Source: Fidelibacterota bacterium
GTDB lineage: Bacteria > Fidelibacterota > Marinisomatia > SCGC-AAA003-L08 > TS1B11
NCBI GenBank assembly: GCA_004124295.1
Contig: SCKI01000001.1
Coordinates: 496,001-560,000 of the forward strand
Length of the DNA: 64,000 nt
Direction: 5' to 3'
Position numbers and translations under genes: made by a program. Below the pieces are notes generated by a model. That model saw only the letters and a list, made by a program, of their open reading frames with translations. It did not search any database and was not told where the DNA came from. Below, piece after piece: positions 39,213 to 49,412 of this stretch (position 1 is the stretch's first letter; each line of letters begins with the position of its first letter).

Positions 39213-39989
39213 GTGAGCTACCTGGCCGTCCTGGTGCTGGCCCAGTTTGCCGCGCTGTATCCCCTGCTGCTCTGGCAGATGCCGGAGGATACGCTGCCGG
39301 CCGGCTTCGCCCGGTTTAATCTCGGCATGACGACGGTCCTGTTGGCCATGGCGACCGTGTTGGCGGTGGCGGCGGGCCTGACGCCGGTGCTGATGAAGCT
39401 CGCGCTGTTGCTGGCGGCCATCACCCTGGTCCTGCAGAGCCTGCTCTGGCAACAGCCGGCCCGGGCCCGGAGGCTTTTGACGCCCCTCATGCTGGTCTGG
39501 GGAGTGACGCTCTGGCAACCGGTGCTGGGGGCTGCCTCTATCCAGGCGCCGCTGCTGAGCTGGATCGCCATCACCCTCGGGGGGCTGTCGCTGGGGGCGG
39601 TTATGTATGCCATGATTCTCGGCCACTGGTACCTTAACGAGGCCGAGCTGCCGGTGCGCCATCTGCAGCGGGCAACCGCCATGCTGCTGATTATCCTGCT
39701 GGCGAGGCTGGCCTGGTCTGTCGGCATCCTGCTGCTGACGGAAACGGTGGTGCGGCAGCGGCTGAAGCCGGCTTACATGCTGCTGGGGGAGCTGGATGGT
39801 ATCTTTCTGTGGATCGGCCTGCTGCCGGGGCTGCTGGGATCGGTGGGGGTGGCCTGGATGGCCCGGCGGACCGCGGCCATGCAGTCGACCCAATCGACCA
39901 CCGGACTGCTCTATGTGGCCCTGGTGCTGGTGGCCATGAGCACACTCAGTTTCAGCGGCTACCTGCTGCTAATGGACCTGCCGCTGTGA
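39213..39989 (+). CDS. Polytopic membrane protein of unknown function
   Basis: 258 residues from a GTG start. About eight hydrophobic helices and almost no soluble parts. The only polar signature is GHWYLNEAELPVRHLQRAT near residues 140-158, with a conserved-looking His. I do not recognise a family. It overlaps the next gene by 4 bp, so the two are co-translated. Confidence 0.7.
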   Translation: MSYLAVLVLAQFAALYPLLLWQMPEDTLPAGFARFNLGMTTVLLAMATVLAVAAGLTPVLMKLALLLAAITLVLQSLLWQQPARARRLLTPLMLVWGVTLWQPVLGAASIQAPLLSWIAITLGGLSLGAVMYAMILGHWYLNEAELPVRHLQRATAMLLIILLARLAWSVGILLLTETVVRQRLKPAYMLLGELDGIFLWIGLLPGLLGSVGVAWMARRTAAMQSTQSTTGLLYVALVLVAMSTLSFSGYLLLMDLPL

Positions 39990-40402
39990 AGGTCTCCATC
40001 GCCCAGGAATGCCCCGGCTGTGGACGTTACCACCGCTATCAGGAGTCTGGGCCGGGAGCGCTGGTTTGTCCCCACTGCGGGGAGGTGGCTGGCACCCCGG
40101 CTGCCGGCTGGTCCCTGGCGGAGGGTTGCCCGCTGTGCGCCTGCCGGCACCTCTACCGCCGGAAGGACTTCAATCAGCTCCTTGGCCTGGGAATCATGGT
40201 TGCCGGCGGGGCGTTGGCCATTGCCGTGAGCTACTGGTTCCTGCTGTTGTTTTCCCTGGCGGACCTGGGGCTGTACCGGCTGGTGCCGGAGGTGGCCGTC
40301 TGCCACCGTTGCGGCGCGGAAATGCGCTCCCTGCCCGGGGTGTCCGAGTTGCCGGTTTTCGATCACCATACCGCCGATATCTACGAGATTCCCGAAGGGT
40401 GA
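39986..40402 (+). CDS. Small membrane protein with zinc-ribbon motifs
   Basis: 138 residues from a GTG overlapping the previous stop. Four CxxC pairs are visible: CPGC, CPHC, CPLC/CAC and CHRC, suggesting rubredoxin/zinc-ribbon knuckles. They flank a single or re-entrant hydrophobic segment (residues about 66-92). Function unknown; probably works with the preceding polytopic protein. Confidence 0.7.
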   Translation: MKVSIAQECPGCGRYHRYQESGPGALVCPHCGEVAGTPAAGWSLAEGCPLCACRHLYRRKDFNQLLGLGIMVAGGALAIAVSYWFLLLFSLADLGLYRLVPEVAVCHRCGAEMRSLPGVSELPVFDHHTADIYEIPEG

Positions 40403-40463
40403 TGCCCACTGCGGTGATGTTGCCAAGCGGCAGGGGTCAGGGTAACTTTACCGGATTTAGACA

Positions 40464-41243
40464 ATGGAAACGACAACCGAAAAGAACCTCAAAGCGCAGC
40501 TGCTTGAGCACGGCAGCCCGCCGCAACATATTGCCATCATCATGGACGGCAACGGCCGTTGGGCCGAGAGCCGCGGTCTGCCCCGTGTGGCGGGCCACAA
40601 GGAGGGTGTGGTCTCGGTGCGGGAGATTACCCAGGCCTGCAGCGAGCTGGGCGTAAAGATCCTCACCCTGTTCACGTTTTCATCGGAGAACTGGCGCCGG
40701 CCCCGCAAGGAAGTGGACGCCCTTATGCGTCTGCTGGTAACCACTATCCGGGCAGAGGTGCAGGAGCTGCTCGACAACGACGTGCAGCTGACGGCCATTG
40801 GTTGCCTCGATGACCTGCCTCAACGGGCCCGGGAAGAGCTGCAGACGGCCATCGGCATGACAGCGGGAAATACGGGACTGAACCTGAACCTCGCGCTTAG
40901 CTATGGAGGGCGCCAGGATATCGTGCAGGCGGTGCAGCATCTGGCCTCCGCCGCTGCCGCAGGTACGCTCGATCCGGCAACCATAGACGAGACGCTGATT
41001 TCCCGGCGCCTCTACACGGCCGGCATGACCGATCCCGATCTGATTATCCGCACCAGCGGGGAGGCCCGGCTGAGCAATTTTCTCATTTGGCAGTCGGCCT
41101 TCGCCGAGCTGGTCATCACCGATGCCATGTGGCCGGCCTTCCGCCGACGGGAACTTTACGAGGCCATTCTGGTATACCAGCAGCGAGAGCGGCGCTATGG
41201 GCAAATCAGCGAACAGGTTCAAAATTCACAGGTTGCAGGCTAA
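40464..41243 (+). CDS. uppS: Undecaprenyl diphosphate synthase
   Basis: 259 residues. The cis-prenyltransferase motifs are present: IIMDGNGRWA with catalytic Asp, LFTFSSENWRRP, and DPDLIIRTSGEARLSNFLIWQ near the end. Makes the C55 lipid carrier for peptidoglycan and LPS sugars. Leads the envelope cluster; cdsA, its usual neighbour, is absent. Confidence 0.97.
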   Translation: METTTEKNLKAQLLEHGSPPQHIAIIMDGNGRWAESRGLPRVAGHKEGVVSVREITQACSELGVKILTLFTFSSENWRRPRKEVDALMRLLVTTIRAEVQELLDNDVQLTAIGCLDDLPQRAREELQTAIGMTAGNTGLNLNLALSYGGRQDIVQAVQHLASAAAAGTLDPATIDETLISRRLYTAGMTDPDLIIRTSGEARLSNFLIWQSAFAELVITDAMWPAFRRRELYEAILVYQQRERRYGQISEQVQNSQVAG

Positions 41244-41247
41244 AGCC

Positions 41248-43674
41248 ATGCGCAATGCCGTTCTAGCCGCCAGCATCCTCATGTCCGCAGCTCTCTGGGG
41301 CCAGGAATTACCCAGTATCCTGATCGATGATGTGTTGGTGTCAGGGAACGACCGGGCCTCGGTCCAGGTGATCCGGTCGACGGCCCGGCTGTACACCGGC
41401 AAATCGGTCACCATGATGGACCTGCAGCAAGCCATTCGCCGGTTGTGGGGCCTGGGCTTTTTTGCCGATGTACAAATCTACCTTGAGGAGGAAACGGACG
41501 ACGGGGCCATTCTGCGCGTGGCCGTGGACGAGTATCCCTCACTTGAAGAGGTGCTTATCGAGGGCGAGCGCAAAATCCGCGAGAACAAGATTCTGGATAA
41601 AATGGAGCTGCAGCCGCCCAGTATTCTGTCGGATTACGCCATATCCGAGGCGGTCCGCAAGATCAAGGTTCTGTACCACGATGACGGTTTCCTGAACGTG
41701 GAGGTGACACCGACAACGGAGCCGGGAACGAGTCCCCATGGGCGCATCCTGAAGATCAATATCATTGAACACCGGAAGGTCAAACTCCGCCAGGTCAATT
41801 TTTCGGGTAACGAGAAGGTCAGTGACCGGCGCTTGCGGCGGCAAATGAAAAATACAAAACGGTGGCGCTGGTATGCTTTCTGGCGGGAAGCGTTCGACCG
41901 GGACGAATTCGAGGAGGATCTGGCCGAAATTATCACTTACTACCGCGCCAGGGGTTACCGGGACGCCCGTATAATGCGGGATTCGCTGAGTGTGCTGCCG
42001 GATGGCAAAGGGCTGGAGCTGGCCATCAACATCTTCGAGGGCAAACCGTATTACTACCGGAATATCACCTGGGAGGGCAACAAACTCCACACATCCGAGG
42101 AACTGGCCGCAGTCCTGGGCTTCAGCCGGGGCGACACCTATAACAGCAAGGCATTTTCCAGTGCCGTGGCCCAGCGGGTCCATCCGGTCTACATGGATGA
42201 AGGCTACCTCTACTCCCAGGTTCAGCCGGTGGAGTATCCGGTGGGCGAGGATTCGGTGGACGTGGTTTTCAACATCGTCGAAAACCAGAAGGTGTCGGTG
42301 CGCTATATTCATGTGGTGGGGAATGAGAAGACCCGGGACTACGTTATCCGGCGGGAGCTGCGCATCAACCCGGGCGATACTTTCAGCTATGAAAAGTTGG
42401 GCCGCAGCCAGCGGGACGTGTGGATTCTGAACTTCTTCGAGAATGTCGAACCGAACGTGCTGCCGGTGGACGACGACGAGGTGGACCTGAGCATTACCGT
42501 GACCGAGCGTTCCTCTGACCGGGCCAACCTCTCAGTGGGCTACACGGAATTGAACGGCTTCATCGGCGGAGGCGGCATTGAGTTCAACAATCTGCTCGGC
42601 ACGGGCCAGCGCCTTAATATCAGCTACAACCGGGGTTTCAGCCAGGTGGGTGGCTTTAATCCGTATACCCCGGTCTCCGGACCCCTTGGCCAAAATGTCC
42701 GGGGCGCCGCCTTCGAGTCCTTCTCGTTAAGCGTTATCAATCCCTGGCTCTATAACACGCCCACCCTGGTGGGGGCGTCAGCCTACTATACCGAGCGCGG
42801 CAGCAGCCGGCTGCTGTTACCCTTCGACATCATCCAGTGGGGCGGTACGGCCCGGCTGGGCCGCCGGTTCCGCTGGCCGGATACCTACTTCCGTGGCGCT
42901 TGGGTTCTCCAGGGCGGCGAGAAGCGCTATTTCGCCCCGTTTGACCAGCTGCAAAGGTACCTCTCCGGGCTCCGCGAGGAGGACATGCGTACCGATGAAA
43001 ATGGCCGGGAATTCGGCACCAGCTTGGGTATATCCATCACCCAGATCATTACCCGCGACAGCCGCGACAGGCCGGAGTTTCCGACGCGGGGCTCGCAGTT
43101 CGAGTGGCTCACGACGCTCTCCGGCATGTTTCTGGGAGGCAACGAGGATTTCCACAAGCATTCCTTTACAATAAAATGGTTTGCGCCAGTAGGGTCGCGC
43201 AAGCTGGTCTTTTACCAGATGACCAAACTGGGCTATATTGAGCAGGTCCAGGGCACGGGCGGCCGCTCCATCCTACCCCCGGACGAAAAGTTTTACCTGG
43301 GGGGCAGCGGAATAACTTTCGGCGAGATGCTGCGCGGGTACCGGGATAATACTGTAGGGCCGTATATCAGCGGGCAGGGTCCCCGTGGCGGCACCGTGCT
43401 GATGAAGTATTCGGCCGAGCTGCGCCTGCTGCTGTCGCCCAATCCCACGGTTTTCGTGCATGCCTTTATCGATATGGGGAATGCCTGGCTCAACCTCGAG
43501 CAGGCCGACCCCTTCAATCTCAAGCGTTCCGCCGGGGTCGGAGTGCGCTTGTTCATGCCGATGCTGGGTATGCTCGGCCTGGATCTCGGTTATGGGTTCG
43601 ACTCGGTGATCTCCGATAACAAACAGGGTGCCCGCGGATGGGAGATGCATTTTATTTTCGGGCAGCCGTTCTAG
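41248..43674 (+). CDS. bamA: Outer-membrane assembly factor BamA
   Basis: 808 residues from the ATG at 41248, five bases after uppS; longer in-frame extensions lie inside uppS. A signal peptide (MRNAVLAASILMSAALWGQ) is followed by POTRA domains (IDDVLVSGNDRASVQVIRS, VNFSGNEKVSDRRLRRQM, ITWEGNKLHTSEEL, IHVVGNEKTRDYVIRRE) and a 16-strand-type barrel ending in an aromatic residue (HFIFGQPF). Inserts beta-barrel proteins into the outer membrane. Followed by its chaperone gene skp. Confidence 0.95.
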   Translation: MRNAVLAASILMSAALWGQELPSILIDDVLVSGNDRASVQVIRSTARLYTGKSVTMMDLQQAIRRLWGLGFFADVQIYLEEETDDGAILRVAVDEYPSLEEVLIEGERKIRENKILDKMELQPPSILSDYAISEAVRKIKVLYHDDGFLNVEVTPTTEPGTSPHGRILKINIIEHRKVKLRQVNFSGNEKVSDRRLRRQMKNTKRWRWYAFWREAFDRDEFEEDLAEIITYYRARGYRDARIMRDSLSVLPDGKGLELAINIFEGKPYYYRNITWEGNKLHTSEELAAVLGFSRGDTYNSKAFSSAVAQRVHPVYMDEGYLYSQVQPVEYPVGEDSVDVVFNIVENQKVSVRYIHVVGNEKTRDYVIRRELRINPGDTFSYEKLGRSQRDVWILNFFENVEPNVLPVDDDEVDLSITVTERSSDRANLSVGYTELNGFIGGGGIEFNNLLGTGQRLNISYNRGFSQVGGFNPYTPVSGPLGQNVRGAAFESFSLSVINPWLYNTPTLVGASAYYTERGSSRLLLPFDIIQWGGTARLGRRFRWPDTYFRGAWVLQGGEKRYFAPFDQLQRYLSGLREEDMRTDENGREFGTSLGISITQIITRDSRDRPEFPTRGSQFEWLTTLSGMFLGGNEDFHKHSFTIKWFAPVGSRKLVFYQMTKLGYIEQVQGTGGRSILPPDEKFYLGGSGITFGEMLRGYRDNTVGPYISGQGPRGGTVLMKYSAELRLLLSPNPTVFVHAFIDMGNAWLNLEQADPFNLKRSAGVGVRLFMPMLGMLGLDLGYGFDSVISDNKQGARGWEMHFIFGQPF

Positions 43675-43694
43675 TCTAATTGTAAGGAGGGAAG

Positions 43695-44219
43695 GTGAGA
43701 ATCAGCAAATACTTGTTGGTCTTGGCGGTGTTGCTTTCACTGCCGATGGCCGCATCAGGGCAACAGAAAATGGGCTACATTGATTCCAACCGTATTCTGC
43801 AGGAGTACGAGGATGTCCGTGATGCACAGGCCAAGCTGGAGAAGGAAACCCGGCGGCTGCAGGCGGAATACAATGTCTATGTGACCCGCCTCGATTCGAT
43901 GCAGCGGGAGTTCGACAAGCAGCGCCTCTTGCTGAGCAATGATATGGTCAGGACCAAGGAGGTGGAGATTCAGACCCTGTTGCAGTCGACACAGTTGTAC
44001 CAGCAGCAGGTCTTCGGCCAGGAGGGCGAACTGTACCGCTTTCAAGCCCAGCTCATGGCGCCGATACTGGACAAAATTGACAGTGCCGTCAAGCAGGTCG
44101 GGGCGGAAAAATCGTATGATTTTATCATTGATGCCGCCGGCGGAGCACTGGTTTACGCATTGCCTGCCCACGATCTGACGGTTGATGTCATTGCCCAGTT
44201 GCGTCGCAATTCCAAGTGA
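43695..44219 (+). CDS. skp: OmpH/Skp-family periplasmic chaperone
   Basis: 174 residues, GTG start behind a strong AAGGAGGG. A signal peptide (LLVLAVLLSLPMAASG) precedes MGYIDSNRILQEYEDV, long coiled-coil arms (residues 40-115), and YDFIIDAAGGALVYA. Skp trimers hold unfolded outer-membrane proteins for BamA. The bamA-skp-lpxD order is classical. Confidence 0.93.
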   Translation: MRISKYLLVLAVLLSLPMAASGQQKMGYIDSNRILQEYEDVRDAQAKLEKETRRLQAEYNVYVTRLDSMQREFDKQRLLLSNDMVRTKEVEIQTLLQSTQLYQQQVFGQEGELYRFQAQLMAPILDKIDSAVKQVGAEKSYDFIIDAAGGALVYALPAHDLTVDVIAQLRRNSK

Positions 44220-44228
44220 CCGGGGCCG

Positions 44229-45269
44229 ATGCCCAGTCTTGCGGAGATCGCCGAGTCCATTAACGGCCGGCTTGATGGAGACGGTGCCACCTCCATCACT
44301 CATTGTTGCGAAATTGATCCAGGCTCGCCGGAAGGGCTGACCGTCCTGAGCATGGCTTCCGCGGTGGAACTGCTGGAGGCTACCCAGGCCAGCGCGGTGA
44401 TTCTGAGCCAGGAGGCCCCCAGCGCCGGACGGCCCGCCATCCGAGTGGACAATCCCGCCAAGGGCTTTGCCCAGGCTTTGGCCCTGCTGCATCCGGCCGC
44501 CGAACCGGTGCGCCAGGTGCATCCGGCTACGGCCCTGGGGGAAGGCGTAAGCCTGGGCAGCGACCTGAGTATTGGACCGTTTGCCGTGATCGGAAACGGC
44601 GCTGTCCTGGGCGATGGCGTTATCATCGGGGCCGGGGTGGTCATCGGTGACGGTGTCGTGATCGGGCCGGGCAGCCGTCTGTTCCCCCGGGTGGTATTGT
44701 ACGACCGGGTCCAGATCGGGGCAGAAGTGCGCATCCACAGCGGGACTGTCATCGGCTCCGACGGCTTCGGTTTTGTGACCGAGAACGACACCCATTTAAA
44801 GGTGCCGCAGGTGGGCCGGGTGGTGATCGGCGACCGGGTCGAAATCGGCGCCAACTGCGCCATTGACCGCGGCACTGTCGGGGCAACGGTTATCGGGGAG
44901 GATACCAAACTGGACAATCTGGTGCACATCGCCCACAATGTAAAAGTCGGCCGGGGCTGCCTGTTTGCCGCCGAAGTGGGTATCGCCGGTTCCACCGTTA
45001 TCGGGGACTTTGTGACCCTGGCCGGCCAGGTGGGGGTCATCAGCCATATTTCCATCGGGGACCGGACGGTGGTGGCCAGCCGGGCGGCGGTCCTGAAACC
45101 CATCGGCGCGGGCCAATTTTGCGGAGGCTTCCCGGCCGAGGATCAGCGCCAGTGGCTGCGCAAGCAGGTGGCCCTCAAGTCGCTGCCCGAGATGCTGCAC
45201 CGGCTGCATGCGCTGGAGCAGCAGCTTGGCGCCACCGATCAAGTGGCCGGCGCGCCCGGGAGTCTCTAG
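44229..45269 (+). CDS. lpxD: UDP-3-O-acylglucosamine N-acyltransferase
   Basis: 346 residues. The N-terminal uridine-binding domain, then a left-handed beta-helix of hexapeptide repeats ([22 protein letters not shown]...), the catalytic-His region [11 protein letters not shown], and a C-terminal helix. Third step of lipid A synthesis. Confidence 0.97.
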   Translation: MPSLAEIAESINGRLDGDGATSITHCCEIDPGSPEGLTVLSMASAVELLEATQASAVILSQEAPSAGRPAIRVDNPAKGFAQALALLHPAAEPVRQVHPATALGEGVSLGSDLSIGPFAVIGNGAVLGDGVIIGAGVVIGDGVVIGPGSRLFPRVVLYDRVQIGAEVRIHSGTVIGSDGFGFVTENDTHLKVPQVGRVVIGDRVEIGANCAIDRGTVGATVIGEDTKLDNLVHIAHNVKVGRGCLFAAEVGIAGSTVIGDFVTLAGQVGVISHISIGDRTVVASRAAVLKPIGAGQFCGGFPAEDQRQWLRKQVALKSLPEMLHRLHALEQQLGATDQVAGAPGSL

Positions 45270-45271
45270 GC

Positions 45272-46672
45272 ATGGCCGGCTATCAGCAAACCATTAAATC
45301 GGAAGTATCTCTAACGGGCGTTGGCCTGCATACCGGGCTGCAGAGTACGGCCACCTTTCGACCGGCAGGCATCGACACCGGCATCCGCTTTATCCGGGCA
45401 GACCTGGACGGTGCGCCCCTTATCCCGGCCGATATCGAGCATGTGGCCGATATCTCCCGGGGCACGACCTTGGAGCTGAACGACGTCCGGGTGCATACCG
45501 TTGAGCATATCCTGGCCGCCACCGCCGGCCTGGGCATCGACAACCTGGAGGTTGTACTCTCGGCCAAGGAGCCGCCCGTCCTGGATGGCAGTGCCCTGCC
45601 ATTCGTGGAAAAACTGTTGCAGGCCGGGCTGGAGCAGCAGCAGGCGCCCCGGCGCACCCTGGTGGTGGATAAGACGGTTTCCTTTGCCGATCCCGCCAAC
45701 GGCATTGACCTGCACGTCCTGCCGGCGGACGATTTCAGCATCACCTTCATGATGGACTACGGCCACCTGAATCAATTGGCCACGCAATTCATGTCGGTCT
45801 ACAGCCTGCACGAAGATTTTGTCGAGCGTATCGCCCCGGCCCGGACTTTCTGCCTGCTCAGCGAAGTGCTGGAGCTGGCCGACATGGGTCTGGCCAAAGG
45901 GGGCAGCCTGGAGAATGCGGTGGTGTTTGTTGACCGCACCCCCAGCGAAGCGGAGGTGGCCAGGATCCGGGAGATCTATAACATCAACGGCGCGGTGGAG
46001 GGTGGCGAAAACGGGATCCTCAAGGGCCAGGTGCTGCGCTTCGAAAACGAAGCCGTACGCCACAAGGTCCTCGACCTCATCGGCGACCTGGCTTTGCTGG
46101 GCCGGCCGATCCAGGGACACGTGGTGGCCACCCGTAGCGGACATCGGTCCAATGTGGAGCTGGTCAGGAAGCTGCGCAAGGCTTACGCCAGCCGGTTCCA
46201 ATCCAGTAACGGCCAACCGCAGGCCTTGAAGACGACTTTTGACATCAAGGATATACTCGATGCCCTGCCGCACCGCTACCCCTTCCTGATGGTGGACCGG
46301 ATACTCGATGTGGAGCCGGGCAAGAAGGTCCGGGCGCTGAAAAATGTGAGCATGAATGAGCCCCATTTCCAGGGCCATTTCCCGGGGCAACCGGTGATGC
46401 CCGGGGTTCTGATTCTCGAGGCGATGGCCCAGGCCGGCGGCTTTCTGATGCTCAATAGTGAGGTCAATCCGGCCACCAAGCTGGTCTATTTCTCGGCCAT
46501 AGACAAGGCCCGCTTCCGCCGCCCGGTGGTGCCCGGCGACCATCTCATCCTGGAGGTGGAACTGTTGCGGGTCCGGCTCAATACCTGCCGCATGGCGGGC
46601 CGGGCCTACGTGGATGGCGAGCTGGCCGCCGAGGCCGAACTGATGGCCACCATCGTTGACCGCGAGGGCTGA
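45272..46672 (+). CDS. lpxC/fabZ: Bifunctional LpxC deacetylase / FabZ dehydratase
   Basis: 466 residues. Residues 1-305 are LpxC (TGVGLHTG, zinc ligands HTVEH at 75-79 and GHRSN). Residues about 322-466 are FabZ ([17 protein letters not shown], catalytic [15 protein letters not shown]). One polypeptide thus commits to lipid A and makes acyl-ACP intermediates. The fusion is known from Bacteroidota, Chlorobiota and relatives and is a taxonomic clue. The start ATG is two bases after lpxD. Confidence 0.97.
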   Translation: MAGYQQTIKSEVSLTGVGLHTGLQSTATFRPAGIDTGIRFIRADLDGAPLIPADIEHVADISRGTTLELNDVRVHTVEHILAATAGLGIDNLEVVLSAKEPPVLDGSALPFVEKLLQAGLEQQQAPRRTLVVDKTVSFADPANGIDLHVLPADDFSITFMMDYGHLNQLATQFMSVYSLHEDFVERIAPARTFCLLSEVLELADMGLAKGGSLENAVVFVDRTPSEAEVARIREIYNINGAVEGGENGILKGQVLRFENEAVRHKVLDLIGDLALLGRPIQGHVVATRSGHRSNVELVRKLRKAYASRFQSSNGQPQALKTTFDIKDILDALPHRYPFLMVDRILDVEPGKKVRALKNVSMNEPHFQGHFPGQPVMPGVLILEAMAQAGGFLMLNSEVNPATKLVYFSAIDKARFRRPVVPGDHLILEVELLRVRLNTCRMAGRAYVDGELAAEAELMATIVDREG

Positions 46673-47444
46673 GATTTCCGTTGCTATTCACCCCGCCGCC
46701 CAGGTAGACCCCGGCGCTGAGCTTGGCGATAATGTCCGGGTGGGGCCATTTGCCACCATTGCCGCCGGGGCGGTTATCGGGCCGGATACCGAAATCATGG
46801 CCGGGGCCCATATTCTCAGCGGTGTCACGATCGGATCCGGCAGCACCATCCATCACGGCGCTGTATTGGGCGGTCTGCCCCAGGACACGACCTTTAAGGA
46901 TCATCCTACCCCCACCTTCATTGGTTCCGGTGTCATGATTCGGGAATATGTGACTATCCACCGCAGCTCCGCTGATGAAGGCACCCATGTGGACGATGGC
47001 TCCCTGCTGATGGCCTACTGCCACATCGGCCACGACAGCCGGATCGGGCGGGAGGTCATTCTGGCCAACGGCGTCCAGCTCGGCGGCCGGGTACAGATCG
47101 GCGACTATGCCAATATCGGTGGCATGACCCCGGTGCACCAGTATTGCCGCATCGGCGCCCATGCCTTTGTAGGCGGCGGCTACCGTGTGGTGCAGGATGT
47201 GCCGCCCTATATTATGGCCATGGGAGAACCATTGAAATTCGGCGGTCTGAACGTGATCGGCCTGCGCCGGCACCGCTTGGGGGCCGATGTCCGGGCGGCC
47301 ATCAAGGAAGCCTACCGGCTCATTTTCCGCTCGGAGCAGGATCTGCCGCAGGCCTTGGCCGTGATCCGCGAGACGCTGCCGGACATGCCGCAAATAGCCA
47401 ACATCATCAAATTCGTGGAAACCAGTGAACGCGGTCTTATCTGA
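46656..47444 (+). CDS. lpxA: UDP-N-acetylglucosamine acyltransferase
   Basis: 262 residues. Hexapeptide-repeat beta-helix ([30 protein letters not shown]), catalytic-His region [13 protein letters not shown], and the acyl-chain ruler [13 protein letters not shown]. The first lipid A step. The only well-placed start is TTG at 46656, inside the end of lpxC/fabZ; I assign it with moderate certainty for the start, high for the gene. Confidence 0.95.
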   Translation: MTARAEISVAIHPAAQVDPGAELGDNVRVGPFATIAAGAVIGPDTEIMAGAHILSGVTIGSGSTIHHGAVLGGLPQDTTFKDHPTPTFIGSGVMIREYVTIHRSSADEGTHVDDGSLLMAYCHIGHDSRIGREVILANGVQLGGRVQIGDYANIGGMTPVHQYCRIGAHAFVGGGYRVVQDVPPYIMAMGEPLKFGGLNVIGLRRHRLGADVRAAIKEAYRLIFRSEQDLPQALAVIRETLPDMPQIANIIKFVETSERGLI

Positions 47445-47451
47445 AGGCCGG

Positions 47452-48129
47452 ATGATCGCCTTGATCGCCGCCGGCATGCTGGCCGGCTCCGTCTCGGTTG
47501 CGCTGGGGCAAACCACCTACTCCCGCGCGGAGTTCACCAGCCGGGGCGTTGCTCTGGCCGCCGCCGTAACCCACGCGCCGCTGCCCGAAATCCCTTTTGG
47601 CGCCCTTTCCCTGACCGGGAGCATGGGCCGGTACGCGCCGGCAACAGGCGCCGGGCCGGTGCTCGTGCTGGTCCTGCCTCAGTGGTGGCTGTCCAGCAAT
47701 TTGTCCCTGTTCAGCACGCTGGGACACGGGGCCGATGATAACCAGATTGTGGAGCTGGTGCGGGTAGGGTTGCGCTATCTGCCGGCCGGACTGCATGTGA
47801 GGGGGTTTCTGCCCTCCTTCGAACTGTCCCAGACCTGGGTAGCGGGGCTGCAGGAGATGAAACTCGCCAAGTGGAACGCCTACCGCTGGACCTATAGCGG
47901 CAGGTTCGGCTCCTGGCTCCTCACCGGGGGTCTGCGGACGATCCAGTTGCGCCTGTTTACCAGGCCCACCTTCCGGGGGGAGGACGTACCCGGCAAGATA
48001 GAAGCGACCGTCAGCCAGTGGTCGTTTGCGGCGGGGTATCCCCTGCAGGACTGGCTGCAGCTGACCGGGCAACTGCTGCTCACCGGCGGCATGCTCACGG
48101 CCGGTATGCAGATGAGCCTGGCCCTCTGA
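47452..48129 (+). CDS. Putative outer-membrane or secreted protein of unknown function
   Basis: 225 residues from the ATG at 47452 (signal peptide MIALIAAGMLAGSVSVALGQ); a GTG at 47425 would add nine residues. Alternating aromatic/hydrophobic strands with short turns suggest a small beta-barrel (about 8-10 strands). Its place between lpxA and dxr suggests an envelope role; no family recognised. Confidence 0.7.
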   Translation: MIALIAAGMLAGSVSVALGQTTYSRAEFTSRGVALAAAVTHAPLPEIPFGALSLTGSMGRYAPATGAGPVLVLVLPQWWLSSNLSLFSTLGHGADDNQIVELVRVGLRYLPAGLHVRGFLPSFELSQTWVAGLQEMKLAKWNAYRWTYSGRFGSWLLTGGLRTIQLRLFTRPTFRGEDVPGKIEATVSQWSFAAGYPLQDWLQLTGQLLLTGGMLTAGMQMSLAL

Positions 48130-48142
48130 TGGGACCGAGGTG

Positions 48143-49306
48143 ATGCGGCGGCTCTCGATCCTTGGCTCCACCGGTTCCATCGGCACCCAGGCGCTGGAGG
48201 TAGTGGACGGCCTGCCGGGAAAATTCGACATTGTGGCCCTCACGGCGCGCCGCAACGGGACCCTGCTGGCCCAACAGGCCTTACGCTATCGTCCCGCCGT
48301 GGTGGCCCTTGAACAGGCGCCGCAGCTGGAGGAGCTGCAGGCGGCCCTGGCTGGAAGCGGCATCGAAATTCTCACCGGCCGGCAAGGTCTGCTGGAGGTG
48401 GCCGCCCGGGACGATCTGGACCTCTGCCTGAACGGCGTGGTGAGCGGCGCCGGGATGGCCCTGACCCTGGCCGCGGTGGAGGCGGGGGTCAATGTGGCCC
48501 TGGCGAACAAGGAAAGCATGGTCATGGCCGGCGGGATCATCCGGGAGCGGATGGCTGCGACGGGCAGCCTGCTCTACCCCGTTGACAGCGAGCACAGCGC
48601 CATCTGGCAATGCCTGGTGGGTGAAGAGCTCGACCAGGTCCGGCGCCTCGTGCTCACCGGGTCCGGGGGGCCGTTCCGCACCCGGCCACTGGAGGAGATG
48701 GCCCAGGTGACCAAGGCCGAAGCGCTGCGGCATCCCAACTGGGACATGGGGGACAAGATCACCATCGATTCGGCGACGATGATGAACAAGGGGCTGGAGG
48801 TCATTGAGGCCCGCTGGCTGTTCGATATTCCCCCGGAGCGGGTCGATATCGTGATCCACCCCCAGTCCATCATCCACAGCATGGTGGAGTTCGTGGACGG
48901 CTCGGTGAAGGCCCAGCTCGGGGTGCCGGATATGAAGATACCGATCCAGTACGCCCTGGCCTACCCGGCCCACCTGGAGGCCGACTGGCCCCGCCTCGAC
49001 CTGGTGAAAACGGCCCAGCTGACATTCGAGGCGCCGGACCTGGAGAAGTTCCCCTGCATCTCCCTGGCTTACGAGGCGCTGGCCAAGGGCGGCACGGCCC
49101 CGGCGGCCCTGAACCTGACCAACGACATGACGGTGCAGGCCTTTCTGGATGACCACATCACCTTCGGCGATATTCCCACCATCCTGGCCGAGGCGCTGGA
49201 TAAACATCCCTGGGAGGCCGCTCCCGGCCTGGCGGATCTGGACGAACTGGCCCTGTGGGTGGAACATTTTTTGGCCGAGCGTGTTCCCTCTGTCGGGCGG
49301 AGCTGA
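48143..49306 (+). CDS. dxr: 1-deoxy-D-xylulose-5-phosphate reductoisomerase
   Basis: 387 residues. NADPH motif ILGSTGSIGTQAL, SEHSAIWQCL, GSGGPFRTRP, and PNWDMGDKITIDSATMMNKGLEVIEA are diagnostic. Second step of the MEP isoprenoid pathway, feeding UppS. Next to rseP as in many Gram-negatives. Confidence 0.97.
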   Translation: MRRLSILGSTGSIGTQALEVVDGLPGKFDIVALTARRNGTLLAQQALRYRPAVVALEQAPQLEELQAALAGSGIEILTGRQGLLEVAARDDLDLCLNGVVSGAGMALTLAAVEAGVNVALANKESMVMAGGIIRERMAATGSLLYPVDSEHSAIWQCLVGEELDQVRRLVLTGSGGPFRTRPLEEMAQVTKAEALRHPNWDMGDKITIDSATMMNKGLEVIEARWLFDIPPERVDIVIHPQSIIHSMVEFVDGSVKAQLGVPDMKIPIQYALAYPAHLEADWPRLDLVKTAQLTFEAPDLEKFPCISLAYEALAKGGTAPAALNLTNDMTVQAFLDDHITFGDIPTILAEALDKHPWEAAPGLADLDELALWVEHFLAERVPSVGRS

Positions 49307-49412
49307 ACAGGATGGTTTTGGCCCCCAATTTGGCTCCCCAAGGTGATAGATTAGGGTTGCCGGCGGCCCAGACAGACCGGGTTCCTGGCGAAGCATTGGG
49401 AAAGGATAACGT

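Noticed and set aside
45272-46672. LpxC-FabZ fusion as a novelty
   Set aside because: Known in Bacteroidota, Chlorobiota and related phyla; used only as a taxonomic clue.
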